From assembly GCF_041296385.1 (NCBI RefSeq), contig NW_027184083.1:1-64000 (forward strand): a stretch of 64,000 nucleotides of DNA, in the 5' to 3' direction. The notes below the pieces were generated by a model that saw only the letters and a program-made list of their open reading frames with translations, was not told the origin of the DNA and searched no databases. Each line of letters starts with the position of its first letter. Position 1 is the first letter of the stretch. This stretch comes from Aphelocoma coerulescens (taxonomy: Eukaryota > Chordata > Aves > Passeriformes > Corvidae). Positions 12,100 through 24,248 of this stretch are shown piece by piece. A program made the position numbers and the translations under genes.

Positions 12100-13681
12100 A
12101 TGGGTGGTGTGAATGAAAAAATCCCTCCTAACAGCCCGTTAGAGCTGATAATAAAACACTGGAAATGGCTGACAGGGCGAAAAACTACTTTGGACACCCG
12201 AGAATTGATCAGACTGTCCACACGGGTTTGGCCGACTTTAAAACTAAGTCAAGGAAATTGGCCTCCCTATGGGAGTTTGGAAAGTAACATCATTACTGAC
12301 CTGATGGTAGAATTGAAATCATTACGTAGGTTTGATGAACTAAGATATGCAGAACTTTTTACTATGTATCTGAACAGGGAAGAAGCATGTGTAGTAGAGA
12401 GATGTAATATGGAAATGACTTTAAGGAGGAGAAAGGGAAAGAAAAAGCTGCAGCAAGCTGACTCACATACTAATATGGACAGAGAAATTGATATGACAGA
12501 TACAGATATGGTAGCACCAGCTTTGCGCAATGCAGGGGGGTCTCCCCACCCCGTTCAACCGCCGGGGCAGCCCGCACAAGTGGAGGTGGGGGCGGCTCTG
12601 CTGCCGCCTCCACCGCCGCCGCCTTCGCCACTGTCCGAGTGGGGGCAAGGGAAGGGGTGAGCGGCCGGCTCAAATCCGGCAGAGCAATGTGGGGCCTCCC
12701 CACCCCCATCCTCGTCAGGGGCAGAAGGTGTGCACGGAGGCGGGTGAAATTGGGGTATGCCACACCCCCTGACCGCCCCAGAGGCATAGAAGGTGCAGAC
12801 TGGCCGCCGCCCCCTGCCCTTTCCAGAGGCAAAGACGGGGAAGGGGGAGGGGAAGGGGCAGGCTGGCCACCTTTCCCCGAATACTCTGAACACGGAAGTA
12901 AAAGCAGAAATGGACATGGGCAATTGTGGCGGCATTCACCAATACAGAGAACCCCAAGTTTCCGAGCCAGAGACAGGAGTCGCCGCTCGCTCTCCCCACC
13001 CTGGGGCTCGGCCAGTGTTAAAGCTGAGGGCAGATGGGATGGCCCTGCCCCAGGTGCCTCTTGCAGAGCTAGGGACGGGAGAACCTGCTTGCAGCCCCTG
13101 CCTCCCTACCCCTCCACTGCCCCAAAGAACAAGACAGTTCCTCATCAACATTTGGCGGGAACAATCTTTAAAACCAATGAACCAATTTCAATTAAAAGCA
13201 AATGGGATGATTTTGATACAGATGGTTCTCACGGAGAGGGTGGTAGAAGGAGGGGCAGGATAGCCCGAGAAGCTATGAAAGCAGTCAGTCCCTCGCTAAA
13301 CACACAGAGTCCAAAGCAGGTAAAGGGGGGAAGGAAGAACTTGCATTAGAAGCACCTCTGAGACAGGCTGTGGGAAATCAAGGAGTCATTTATATAAAGA
13401 CACCATTTTCCCTCGGAGCATTACAGCAGTGGAAAAACTCAATTGGGAAGTACAGGGACAACCCAGAGAGAGTAGCTATGCATGTAGAAATGGCCATAAA
13501 ATCCCAAAAACCAGATTGGGGTGATCTAAATGTTATGCTAGATGAATTATTGGATAAAACAGAGAGACAAATGGTCAACAAAGCTGCTATATCTGCTATA
13601 GAAACTCAAATTGCAACTGGGAGTCTCCAAGAGTCAGTTAATGATATCTATCCCCGAGCAAACCTTGGCTGGGATCCCTAG
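12100..13681 (+). pseudogene. Class I gag (matrix to capsid), frameshifted and 3'-deleted
   Basis: The frame opens MGGVNEK, with a glycine at position 2 suited to myristoylation, and continues 186 codons through matrix into a proline-rich linker (12560-12620). The linker is then spread over three frames to about 13350. A 103-codon piece (13370-13681) holds the capsid start block (TPFSLGALQQWKN, YRDNPER, KPDWGDLN) typical of gammaretroviral capsid. The C-terminal capsid and zinc-knuckle nucleocapsid are missing: the sequence jumps into protease. At least two frameshifts break it. Confidence 0.85.
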
Positions 13682-16600
13682 TGTCCCAGAACAGATGGAA
13701 AAGCTGAAGCAATACCAGAAATGGGTGGTTGTTGAGTTAATAACATATTCTGTGTTAAATACTTTAAAAGGTAAACTGAGTCAAGACACTGTGGATGTGA
13801 TCAGAGCTACAGGGGTAAATGAAACAAGGCCTTTTTTCCAACCTTTAAAATTTAAATTGGGAAAACACTGGGTCACTCACCAGTTCCTGTACATGCCAAA
13901 TTCCCCAATGCCATTATTGGGCAGAGATTTATTGGAAAAATTGGTAGCAGAAATTAAGTTTTCAAAAGAAGGGGGAGTGAAAGTTATAATCCCAGAATCT
14001 AAAATTATCAAAGCAGATGCTATACTTGTACAGGAATGCCATGGAAAAATTCCCAAAGAATTTGAAGAGGCTGTCATTCAAATAGTGTGGGCCAATGATT
14101 CTCCTGTGAGATCCAAAAAAGCTGAACCTGTGAGTCTCACACTCAAAGCAGGGGCTACACCAGTAAGACAAAGACAATGTCTTCTGAAATTAGAAGCTCA
14201 CAAGGGATTAGTACCTGTGATTGAAAAGTTTCACAAATTTGGGTTGTTAGTGGAATGTGAATCCAGGTACAATGCACCAGTCTTGCCAGTAAAAAAAGCT
14301 GATGGTAAAAGCTACAGGTTGGTACAGGATTTGAGGGAAATCAACAAGATAACAGAGGACATACACCCAGTGGTAGCAAATCCCTACACACTCTTGACAA
14401 CACTAACAAATGAATTAGGGTGGTTCACTGTTTTAGATCTCAACGATGCCTTTTTCTGCATTCCTGTGCACAAGAATAGCCAAGAACTCTTTGCTTTTGA
14501 GTGGGAGAATCCAGAAACAGGAAGGAAGACCCAGCTCACCTGGACAGTTTTACCACAACGATTCAAAAACAGCCCGACCAGATTCGGAAACCAGCTGGCA
14601 AAGGAGCTTGAGGACTGGAGGAAACAAGAACCAGGAGGAGCGGTTCTCCAGTATGTTGATGACATCTTGATAGCGGCCAAGACGCAAGATGACTTCATAA
14701 AGCTCACTGTGAGTCTGTTGAACTTTTTGGGCCAAAGTGGATATCGAGTCTCAAAAGAGAAGGCACAGGTTTCCAGGGAAACAGTAGTATACCTGGGCCT
14801 GGAAATTTTCCGTGGACATCGACAACTCAGCAGAGAATGGAAGGAAGCCATCTGTCGACTTCCAGAGGCCCATACCGTAAGGGAGATGCAGGCCTTCCTG
14901 GGAATGGTAAGTTCGTGTCGCCTGTGGATATCAAACTACGGTATACTCGTGAGACCTTTGTATGAGGTCCTTAAAGCAGCTGAAAAGGAGACAATTATGT
15001 GGACAGAGAATGCCAGGGCTGCATTTAAACAGATGAAATATTCCTTGATGTCAGCCCCAGCTTTGGGGCTGCCAGACTTGACTAAACCTTTTGAACTCTT
15101 TACACGTGAGCGACTGAATGTTGCTCTGGGGGTACTGGCACAGCACCTTGGAGACCAGCGAAGAGCTGTGGCCTATTTCTCAAAACAACTAGACAATGTA
15201 GCCCAGGGTTGGCCAGGATGCTTGAAAGCTGTGGCAGCAACATACCTTCTGATACAGGAAGCCCGTAAATTCACCCTTGGGCAGCACATTGCTATTACCA
15301 CAGGCCTGGTTCCTATGGTATATCACCAGGTCCCGCAGCCATAGGGAGGAGGAGGAGGAGAAGATCCAGCAGGCAGGAATTGTGCAGCAAGATTGATTGA
15401 TTGAATTATTTTACAAACTCTTTTATAGACTTTTTTCTTCATAGTCTAATTGGACAAAGGACCAGCCACCTCTTGGGGGTGATTGGCTAAAATCCTAAAA
15501 CATCCATTGTCAAAATATTTTTCTACTATACCATAAACAAGACTTTTCAAGGTTGCAGGTGTCTTGGTTGTTTACATTCCCTGCTACCTCTTCTGTGAGA
15601 GAGAAAAGTCTCTCACGGACTTAGAAACTAGCAAGAAAATCCTTGCTTGCAGCATTTTTGTATCTACACATTGTCATGTATGTACCCCATGCAGTGATGA
15701 ATGTGCTGGAGCAAAAGGGGGGACACTGGCTCTCCCCTAGCAGGATGCTCAAATACCAATCTGTGTTGTTAGAACAGGATGATGTTACTCTAAAGACAAC
15801 TTCTGTGGTGAACCCTGCTATGTTTTTATCATCCACGTTACTTAACAGTGTGCCTGAGCATGATTGTTTGCAGACAATAGAGGAAACTTATTCCAGCAGA
15901 CCAGACCTAAAAGATGTTCCTTTGAAAGATCCAGACAGGGAATTGTACACTGATGGGAGCAGCTTCATGAGAAATGGTAGGAGGATGACCGGTTACGCCA
16001 TAACCACCTCAGATAAAATCATTGAGGCAAAAGCCTTGCCTCCAGATGTATCATCACAGAAAGCTGAACTCATTGCACTAACAAGAGCTCTAGAACTGAG
16101 TGAGGGGAAGAAGGTGAACATATGGACTGATTCCAAATATGCCTTTAAGTGTTATTCATGCCCATGGAGCTATTTGGAAGGAACGTGGCCTGCTGACTTC
16201 TCAAGGTAATGAGGTTAAGCATGCTAAACAAATTCTTGCACTTTTACAGAGCATTTGGAAGCCTACAGAAATGGCTATCATGCACTGCAAGGGTCATCAA
16301 AAAGGGAAAACAGCCCCCAAACTGGGAAATTGTTTTCCTGACGAAACAGCCAGGGAGATTGCAGAAAAAGGCATTTTTGCAGTGGTACCACAGAAAGAGA
16401 TGGATTTGTCATCATTTACCCCAAAATACGATCAGAGGGATCACAAATTAATTAAGTTCCTTAAGGCTGAAATCAAAGAAGGTGGGTGGGCTGTTACCCC
16501 GGTAGGACAAGTCGTAGTTCCACCCCTGATCCTTCGGGAAATAGCCCATCGAGAGCATGAAAGTACCCACTGGGGAGCAGAAAATCTTTTAAAACATTTG

Positions 16601-17558
16601 AGGAAAGTAGTGATAGGGAGAGGAATGACTGATATTGTACAATCTGTAACAAGCAAGTGTGAAACTTGCTGTAAAAACAACTCTGACACAAACAAGAGAG
16701 TTGTGTTAGGAGTGACAAAGACAGGAGATCTCCTGGGAGATTATTGGCAAATAGATTTTGCTGAGATGCCACGCAAAGAGGGATGCAGGTATATACTAGT
16801 ACTGGTTGACACCTTCAGTGGATGGCCTGAGGCTTTCCCCTGTCCCACCAACACAGCAAAAGAAGTAGTGAAATCTTTGCTCAATCATATAATACCAAGA
16901 TTTGGGGGTCCTTTGGGAATGTCATCAGATAGGGGACCACATTTTGTTGCAATGGTGGTTGGGGAAGTTAGCAAGATTTTGGGACTTACCTGGGACCTGC
17001 ACACACCATACAGGCCCCAGGGAAGTGGTAAAGTTGAAAGCATGAATGGGACCCTCAAAACCCAGATTTGCAAGATTTGTCAAGAGACATCCATGACATG
17101 GGTTCAAGCCTTGCCTATAGCCTTGCTGAGAGTCCGCATACAGCCAAGGTGAAGGGACAACATCAGTCCCTATGAAATATTATATGGCAGGCCATACCAG
17201 GTTCCACATATCCCAGGGGAAATTCATATGAGAGGTAAAAATGATTTGCAAAAGTATAATGGCTCTGAGTTCCACTTTGCAGAAGCTCCAGAGATTCGTC
17301 GTGTTATCCAAACCAATAAGATTGGACACACCTGCTCATCCATTCCAGCCTGGAGACTGGGTCTACATCAAGTGGTGGGACAGCGACCCCTTGCAAGCCA
17401 AGTGGAAGGGACCATTCCAAGTTTTGCTGACCACTTTTACTGCAGTCAAGGTTGCTGGCAAGAGACCGTGGATTCACTTCTCCAGGGTGAAGAAAGCTTC
17501 TGCTCCCAGAACAACCAAGAAGGCAGAGACTGATACAAATCAGAAAGATGCAGTCTAG
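13611..17558 (+). pseudogene. Class I pol (protease remnant, RT, RNase H, integrase), broken
   Basis: A 577-codon frame (13611-15344) holds the protease C-terminal part (LLGRDLL) and the RT with LPQRFKNSP and YVDD (14652-14663). The protease active-site DTG is absent because gag end and protease start are deleted. An LTR at 15290-15666 cuts the RT connection. RNase H follows (LYTDGSS, WTDSKYAF) with a frameshift near 16147. Integrase has HREHESTHWG, CETC, WQIDF, SSDRG and KVESMNG (HHCC and DDE) in 16139-17152, then a stop, and its C-terminal domain lies in 17241-17558 (WVYIKWW). Confidence 0.92.
15290..15666 (-). mobile_element. Antisense solo LTR-like insertion in class I pol
   Basis: The pol frame is lost between 15289 and 15672. 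The insert is flanked by CACAT (15285-15289 and 15667-15671). On the minus strand it has TCTATAAAAGAG (near 15423) as a core promoter. Its terminus is TA rather than CA on one side, so the exact ends are tentative. Confidence 0.6.
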
Positions 17559-17972
17559 ACTGTTTTTTACATGTTTGCTGTTTGCCTAACTGGTAACCAT
17601 AGTTCGGGGTTCACCCCATGATTTGCATAAGATTGTGGTCCAAAATGTGTCCAAAATTCTTCATGAGAATAAGAATTGCTGGATCTGTACTCAGTTGCCA
17701 CCCCTAGATGGGAGGGGTCACTGGCCATTGATTGGCATTTTAATGGAAGAATTAAGAAAGATTTAGATCAAATTCAGAAAAGAACTCAAATTCTGCATGA
17801 AGTGGCTTCTAGAAATAACACTTTAAAATTTGATCATATTTTTGATACCCTCACCTCATGGTTACCAAACTGGGCCTGGGTAAAAGAAATATTCATAATA
17901 GCTGTGATTGTAGTTATTATCTGTGTAATTGCCTGTGCAGCAGCCGGTTGTGTAAACAGGTTCTGCGGGTAA
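17545..17972 (+). pseudogene. Class I env remnant: signal region joined to transmembrane tail
   Basis: The first ~60 codons after 17545 resemble an env start (hydrophobic leader with an internal stop, then CWICTQLP). They are followed by the end of the transmembrane subunit: an open frame at 17676-17972 with a hydrophobic anchor (IFIIAVIVVIICVIAC) and a short tail. Most of the surface subunit, cleavage site and ectodomain is deleted, so no functional envelope is encoded. Confidence 0.75.
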
Positions 17973-18020
17973 AGAATAGAGTAAAGTAGAGACTAGACAA
18001 AGTAGAGTTTTGTTAGTCTC

Positions 18021-18034
18021 TAAAAGGGGGGAAA
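18021..18034 (+). promoter_or_regulatory. Polypurine tract of the class I provirus
   Basis: AAAAGGGGGGAAA lies immediately upstream of the 3' LTR, the usual position of the plus-strand primer. Confidence 0.85.
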
Positions 18035-18495
18035 TGATGCCATGAAGATTTTTTGCCTTTTCTTTTATACCCCTGTTATACCTTTTTACAACTTCTGTAT
18101 TCCTAGTGCTTTTTCCCTACATTCTTGGACTTGTTTGTCAAGCTAAGAGACTAAACATTTTAGAAGCTTCATAGCTAGGGATCAGTGTGCCCCAGACCCC
18201 AAGGTCCTCTCCAGAACACATTCTGTAAACCAAGATAGAACCATCCAGGGGAAGGTTCCTTGGGGAGGAGGGCTCACTTGAGCCTCTCATTGGGGAATCT
18301 TTGATAGATATGCTAATTAGTAAAACCTATAATGTTATACCCGATCTTTGGGGATATACTCGGCGGGGTGCATCTCAATGCATATGACCTGGACGTGTGC
18401 ACCTAAGGATCCTTAAAATAAATACCAAGGTAAAATCCCTTTTCCCCTTCTAACCGTGTATGACTCTTGATTTTTAAGACCAGAAAAAGGCATCA
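18035..18495 (+). mobile_element. 3' LTR of the class I provirus
   Basis: It starts TGATGCCATGAAG and ends AAGGCATCA, followed by the target repeat GTAT. It pairs with 9627-10086. Confidence 0.92.
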
Positions 18496-20601
18496 GTATG
18501 ATTTTTTTTTCTCTTCTTCTGGGTCTGTTAATAAACTTCTATATATTCTTTCAAGATTAGTGCCTGCTTTGCATTTCTCCTAATTCTTATCTCACAGAAA
18601 ATAAACAGTAATGAGTATTTTGGACCAAACCACTACACTAAATTGGTGTTTCCGCCCGGTTACAAACCCAACCCGCTACAGCTGGACATACTTTAAGAAA
18701 GAAATCTTGACAGCACAGGACCAGGCCGTCTCTATGTGCCAAAAGATGAGCTGGCAGGAAGAAGACCAGCTTGGCTGAACAGGGAGCTTTCACAAGAACT
18801 CAGGAAAAAATAGGGTGTATTACCTTTGGAAAAAGAAGCAGGCAACTCAGGAGGTGTTTAAGGATGTCGTTAGGTTATGCAAAAAGAAAATTAGAGAGGC
18901 GAAAGCTCAATTAGAACTGAATCTGGCCACTTCTGTAAAGGACAACAAAAAATGTTTTTATAAATACATTAACAGCAAAAGGAGGGCCAAAGAAAACCTC
19001 CATTCTTTATTGGATGAGGAGGGCAATATAGTCACCAAAGACAAGGAAAAGGCTGAGGTACTTAACACCTTCTTTGCTTCCACCTTCAACAGTAAGACCA
19101 GTAATTCTCAGGGCAACTGACCTCCTGAGCTGGTAGACAGGGACGGAGAGCAGAATAGCCCCCCTGTAATCCAGGAGGAAGCATTTAGTAACCTGCTGTG
19201 CCACTTAGATGCTCACAAGTCTATGGGACTAGATGGGATTCATCTGAGGGTGATGAGGGAGCTGGCAGAAGAGCTTGCCAAGCCACTCTCCATCATTTAT
19301 TATCAGTCCTTGCTAACCAGAGAGGTCCAAGATGACTGGAGGTTGGCCAATGAAATGCCCATCCACAAGAAGAGTTGGAAGGAGGATCTGGGGAACTACA
19401 GGCCTGTCAACCTGACCTCAGTGCTTGGCAGGGTTATGGAGCAGATCATCTTGAGTGTGATCACACAGCACATACAGAACAATCAAGAAAACAGGCCCAG
19501 CCAGCATGGGTTTAGGAAAGGCAGGTCCTGCCTGACCAACCTGATCTCCTTTTATGACCAGGTGACCCACCTAGTTGACAAGGGAAAGGCTGTGGATGTA
19601 GTCTACCTGTACTTCAGCAAAGCCTTTGACATGGTCTCCCATAGAATTCTCCTGGAAAAGATGGCAGCCCATGGCTTGGACAGGTGAACTCTTTGCTGGG
19701 TTCCAGAACTGGCTGGATGGCCGAGCCCAGCGAGTGGTGGTGAATGGTGCTACATCCAGTTTGTATCTGGTTTCCCTCAGGGATCAGTATTGGGCCCAGT
19801 CCTGATTAATATCTTTATTGATGATCTGGATGAGGCGATTAAGTCTACCATTAGCAAATTCGTGGACAACACCACATTGGGTGGGAGTGTTGATCTGCTG
19901 GAAGATAGGAAGGCCCTGCAAAGAGATATGGACAGACTGGATAGATGGGCCAAGACCAGTGGCATGAGGTTCAAGAAGACCAAGTGCTGGATCCTACACT
20001 TGGGTCACAACAACCCCATGCAGAGCTACAGGCTGGGGATAGAGTGTCTGGGAAGTGGCCTAGTGGAAAAGGACCTGGGGGTTCTAGTTGACAGCTGGCT
20101 GAACATGAGCCAGCATGTGCCCACATGGCCAAGAAGGCCGATAACATCATGGCTTGTATCAGAAATAGTGTGGCCAGCAGAACTAGGGAAGTGTTTCCCT
20201 GTACTTGGCACTGTTGAGACCACACTTCGAATACTGTGTCCAGTTCTGGGCCCCTCAATTCAGGAAGGTCATTGAAGTGCTGGAGAAGGTCCAGAGAAGG
20301 GCAAAAAAGCTGGTGAAGGGTCTGGAGTTCATGTCCTCTGAGGAGCGGCTGAGGAAGCTGGTGTTGTTTAGCCTGAAGAAAAGGAGCCTCAGGGGTGAGC
20401 TTATCACTCTCTGCAACAAGGAGATTGTAGCCAGGTGGAGGTCAGTCTCTTCTCCCGGGCAACTAATGACAGGAGGAGAGGACATAGTCTTAAGCTGCAC
20501 CAGAGGAGGTTTAGGTTGGACATTAGGAAGAAGATCCTCACAGAAAGGGTGATTAGATATTGGAATGGGGTCTCCAGAGAGGTGGTAGAGTCACTGTCCC
20601 T

Positions 20602-20930
20602 TGTAGAGGGATTCCGTGTGGAACAGGGGCATATGATACCCCTAGAAAGATTGGACAACCCAGGGTTGCTGAGGAAAAGCCCCTGAACTGGCCCCTGGCT
20701 GCAAGCAAGCCTGGAAAGCACCTGGCTGCAGGCAGCCCTGAAAGTCCTTGGCAAAGTTATACACTGGTAGTCTCCCCCGCTGATTAGAGGCTGTCTAGAG
20801 GGACGGGTGTGAATCTTTGCAAAAAGTAGATATAAGCTTGCATAGTTAAACAATAAAGGGAGAACAATGCTAAAATCATATGTGTGTACGTGTCGTTACT
20901 CTGGCCAGCTCTTCAGCCTCGGTCTCTAAA
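20602..20930 (+). mobile_element. 5' LTR of the gag/env-tail mini-ERV
   Basis: It starts TGTAGAGGGATTCC and ends near GGTCTCTAAAA. AACAATAAAGGG near 20850 is the polyadenylation signal, and TAGATATAAGC lies upstream. Confidence 0.82.
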
Positions 20931-20933
20931 ACC

Positions 20934-20951
20934 TGGCGTCTGAGCAGGGAC
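20934..20951 (+). promoter_or_regulatory. Primer-binding site resembling tRNA-Lys(UUU)
   Basis: TGGCGTCTGAGCAGGGAC matches the complement of the tRNA-Lys(UUU) 3' end at 15 of 18 positions. Confidence 0.65.
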
Positions 20952-21122
20952 TCGAGTGATTTTAGCTTAAATGCGTTTTGCTTAAATGTGGCAAGACTCT
21001 GAATCATCGCGCCGACGATGAGGAGCCTGGAGAGCTGGAGCAGGAGTGTCCTGGCAAAAAAGCTGAGTGGAGCCGGAGACTGGAGCTCGCGCGGCCGAGC
21101 GGGTCCCCACAGGTAAGAAGCT

Positions 21123-23713
21123 ATGGAATACGAGGCTGGCACTCGTCTTCTAGCCAGTATCCTCTCTAAGAGAGGCGAGACTGTAAAAGATCAAGATCTC
21201 TATGCCCTAATAACGTGGGCCCGGGAACAAGGGTTTTTGAAATGCACTTCTCCTTTGTTTTCGACCGAAGAGTGGTCGGAAATTGAAAACAGACTATGGC
21301 TGTCCACAATTGAGGGTGGAAAGGAAGGTAAAGACGCAAAAGGTCTGGGATTATCATGGAGAGCTGTGACTAATACCCTCGCAGAAATGAAAGCAGAGAT
21401 GAAGGTGGCCGTAGCAGCCATGGAGGCACTGGGGGGTGGTGGCCCCGGAAAAGAAAGAGAGGGGGGTCTCACGGAGTGGTGGCCGGAGGCCAGGGCGGAG
21501 TCCAGGGTTGTGCAATTCTTCGGGCTGACCGGGGGTCGACCAATGAAGGGAATATCAGCACCCGTACGCTGGATGTGACGGGGAAGGAAGTTACCCCTCA
21601 GAAGCCTGAGGGAGAAATGGTAGCAAAGGTGGAAGTAGACCCTCCTGACTCTGGGGGTGGGGGGCAGGCAAGCAGAGGAGAAGCAAGTGGTCCTAGCTGC
21701 CGGCCGAAAATGGCAGCGCGCTATAGGAGAAAGTTTCACGAAGGATGTCTGGACTTCAGGCGGCTCTCTTGAAAGCTGTTTATTGCATAGGCAAAGTTAC
21801 AGCATTTCAGGGAGTGGGTATCCAGAGCCAGCCCTACAGCTGTCAGCTACAGCTGTAGGCATACCTGAAGCCACTTTCTGTTCAAGTTACCAAGCATTAT
21901 ATACTTTTCTTTGCAGAGTATCTTAACACATAACAACCAATAAGCACCATACACAATACCTTTACATTTGCCTATTGCCTATCATAACTACTACCATCAC
22001 CATATTATAGTCATTATTATCCAATCACAAGAGTAAATAAGTTACAATTTAGGCTTACAGTGGAAAATTCTCAGACCTTTCTTCTTCTTGCTACATCAAC
22101 ATTTCTTGTTTGCCTGCCATATCTCTCTTTTTGGTAAAGACATGTTTTCAATTTACTTATGCTCTTCTTGAGACTTATTTACTTGGTGAAAAACATGTCT
22201 TTGTTTGTAGTCACATACCTTTGTCCTACTCCTGAAAATCTCCTTCCAACTCATCTCCAACCTTTACCTTCTCAGTTATTCATCGATCACTGTTTCAGCA
22301 AAACATCTTTTATTCTATATCAAAACTTGCTTCCATTTTTACCTCATCCCCAGTTTCTACATTCAGAGATCTTTCTGCCAAGCCTACATACCTGTGAAAC
22401 TTTCTTACCAAATGTTCATCCTCCCCAACAGCACGCTACCCCCCTCTGCCGGGCAGTGGATCATCGTCCGACTGCGAAGCAGCCTCTACGGCTTTGTCGC
22501 CCTCAGAGCCAGGGCTGCCAGGGGTCAGCCCCAAGAGGAGGAGAAGCACCGAGAGATGATGCATGAAGTAACGAAAAAGCTTGCTGAATTGTCTACATGT
22601 CAGGATGCGCTGGAGTCTAAGGCTTGCGAAACCACACCATCAGCACTGTGGTGTCCTGTGGACCCACCGGTCAAGACAGCCACCAGAACTCCTCCGTTCC
22701 CGTTGGGAGAACCAGGCACAGGGCCTATGGCCCCTCCCTTCCCGCAAGAGGAGGTGCAGCCCTTGCCTCTGTCAGTCCCGATGGCAAGGACTGATCCATT
22801 GCGAAAGAGATGGGATGGAGTTGTCCGTAACACAATCATTGAAGGGGATTGGCAAGCCGTAGATGCCCAAGCCTGCCCTGTACTGATACAAGGGGACACT
22901 GCAAAGTGGGAACCCCATGACTGGAAAATCTTGCAGCAAGTGAAGCAAATGGTCACCACACACGGCTTACGGTCCAAAGCTACACGGAGCATCCTGCAAT
23001 TTATCTTTACAGCAGATGTCCTGTGTCCTAATGACTGCATCAGCATCACACAGTTGTTGCTGACCCCTTCACAGTTCCTGCTCTGGGAGTGAACATGGAA
23101 GCAGCTAGCACAAGAAGAAACTAGCAAACACCAAGGTGATATGCAAGATCCACTGTATGCGATCCAAGCCAACATGCTAACTGGGAGCGGGGCTTATGGA
23201 GTGACAGTGACGCAGCTGTCCATGCCCACAATCATTCATCAGTTGTCACAGACTCTTGCCCACAAAGCCTTGTTGTCAGTACCCAAAAAGAAGTCTCCTC
23301 CGTATGCAGCAGTCCGACAGGGGCTGTCGGAGCCATATGGTCAGTTCATTGACCATCTGTCAGCAGCCTTGAAGGACGCAACTGAGCTCTCCAAAGAGCT
23401 CCAAGAGCAAATGTTCTGGACCCTTGCCTTTGAAAATGCTAATAGGCAAACAAAGACGATTCTTGCCACGCTGCCCCAGGGAGCAGGAATAGACGAGATG
23501 CTCGTGCGTGCTAGCCGTGCGGAGCAGTCGTCTCAAACAGCTGCACTTACCGCAACGCTGCAGAATGTCCTGCAAAAGCAGGGACAAGTCATCGCCGCAG
23601 CGCTGACAGGAGGGGCGCAAAGTAAAAAGAGGGCGAGGGCCACTGGCCCACCTCCTGGTCCCTGGACGAGCGGAGTAGCCTGTTTCCGGTGTGATGAAGA
23701 GAGGCCTGGGTAA
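21123..23713 (+). pseudogene. Class II-like gag of the mini-ERV, interrupted and truncated in nucleocapsid
   Basis: The matrix part (MEYEAGTRLLASIL..., 21123-21578) has the helical pattern of alpha/betaretroviral matrix, then a frameshift. After the inserted LTR (21770-22430) the frame resumes with a proline-rich linker and capsid N-terminal domain (WDGVVRNTIIEGDW) to a stop at 23090. The capsid C-terminal domain with the major homology region (QGLSEPYGQFIDHL) lies in 23141-23713. The frame ends just after the first two cysteines of a zinc knuckle (CFRC), where the deletion into env occurs. Confidence 0.82.
21770..22430 (-). mobile_element. Antisense solo LTR inserted in mini-ERV gag
   Basis: Read on the minus strand it runs TGTTGGGGAGGATG to CAATAAACAGCTTTCA, with AATAAA just before the end. 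It splits the gag linker. Flanks GCTCTCT and GCACGCT give no exact target duplication. Confidence 0.65.
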
Positions 23714-23920
23714 CCTTCGGGAGACACACGACCCTGTTAGAGATTGGCTTAATGGTGTGGGTATCGCCAGATGGCTGCGTACCTTAGTAGTAGAAAGCTG
23801 CCGATTGCTATTTGTAATTATATTAGGCTTAATAATATTTGGGTGCATTTTTTCTTGCCTTAAAGCAGGGCTGCGAAAGATTATTGACCAGGCCTGGGTT
23901 GCCCAAAAAGAAAACGGGGG
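23714..23920 (+). pseudogene. Env transmembrane-subunit tail of the mini-ERV
   Basis: The frame includes RDWLNGVGIARWLRTL, then a hydrophobic anchor (LLFVIILGLIIFGCIFSC) and a short charged tail. The layout (amphipathic stretch, anchor, tail) matches the end of an alpha/betaretroviral transmembrane protein. It is joined directly to truncated gag. A polypurine tract (AAAAAGAAAACGGGGGA, ~23905-23921) ends it. Confidence 0.72.
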
Positions 23921-23921
23921 A

Positions 23922-24248
23922 TGTGTAGAAGGATTCTTTATGGAACAGGGGCATATAATACCCCTGGAAAGATTGGATGACCCAGGGTTGCTGAGGTAAA
24001 GCCCCTGAACAAGCCCCTGGCTGCAGGCAAGCCTGGAAAGCACCTGGCTGCAGACAGCCCTGAAAGTCCTTGGCAAAGTTATACACTGGTAGTCTCCCCC
24101 GCTGATTAGAGGCTGTCTAGAGGGACTGGGCGTGAATCTTTGCAAAAAGTAGATATAAGCTTGCATAGTTAAACAATAAAGGGAGAACGGTGCTCAAATC
24201 GTATCGGTGTACATGTCGTTACTCTGGCCAGCTCTTCAGCCTCGGTCT
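23922..24248 (+). mobile_element. 3' LTR of the gag/env-tail mini-ERV
   Basis: It pairs with 20602-20930 with a handful of differences. It starts TGTGTAGAAGGATTC after the polypurine tract and ends GCCTCGGTCTCTA. Confidence 0.82.

Larger units (their letters stand above)
9627..18495 (+). mobile_element. Class I (gammaretrovirus-like) endogenous provirus
   Basis: The paired LTRs at 9627-10086 and 18035-18495 differ at about a dozen positions by eye. A 4-bp target duplication GTAT (9623-9626 and 18496-18499) is the size expected for class I ERVs. Between them come a PBS, leader, gag, pol of class I type (YVDD, HHCC and DDE integrase) and an env remnant. It is inserted in LTR B copy 1 and has received a second LTR B (10224-11605) and another LTR (15290-15666). 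Gag, protease and env carry deletions, so it is defective. Confidence 0.92.
8521..18680 (+). mobile_element. LTR family B copy 1, split by a class I provirus
   Basis: The two parts are 8521-9626 and 18496-18680, about 1.3 kb together. It starts TGTCATAGGTTAGCAA and ends CCAACCCGCTACA. The same start and end occur in the copy at 10224-11605, and the start again at 32327. The polyadenylation-type TTAATAAACTTC lies near 18528. It sits in CR1 ORF2. No clear target duplication was found (AGGAAA on the left, GCTGGA on the right). The internal element that mobilised it is not in the window. Confidence 0.75.
6793..20601 (+). pseudogene. CR1 ORF2 (endonuclease/reverse transcriptase), interrupted and mutated
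   Basis: The coding order is MGNKQEE start at 6793 and DWSAAMDGYKLF (endonuclease) to 6959; GDFKMPDVC and 'LDLLFTN' (endonuclease end) in 7967-8520; then the RT in 18689-20601 with 'MGLDGIHLRVMREL', 'NYRPVNLTS', 'QHGFRKGRSC' and '[12 protein letters not shown]'. The catalytic motifs are damaged: the first RT aspartate block reads YLYFSKAFD (19604-19633, Tyr for Asp) and the FADD box reads FVDN (19859-19870). Internal stops occur in all three segments. The host gaps are the LTR at 6960-7960 and the LTR B complex at 8521-18680. Confidence 0.9.
20602..24248 (+). mobile_element. Internally deleted ERV (gag plus env tail) inserted near the CR1 3' end
   Basis: Matching LTRs at about 20602-20930 and 23922-24248 flank a PBS, a gag missing its nucleocapsid end, and the last part of a transmembrane envelope. 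Pro, pol and most of env are absent. GTCACT occurs in CR1 on both sides (20590-20595 and 24255-24260) but not tightly against the LTR ends, so the duplication is unclear. Another antisense LTR lies in gag (21770-22430). Mobilisation, if any, needed a helper. Confidence 0.85.
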
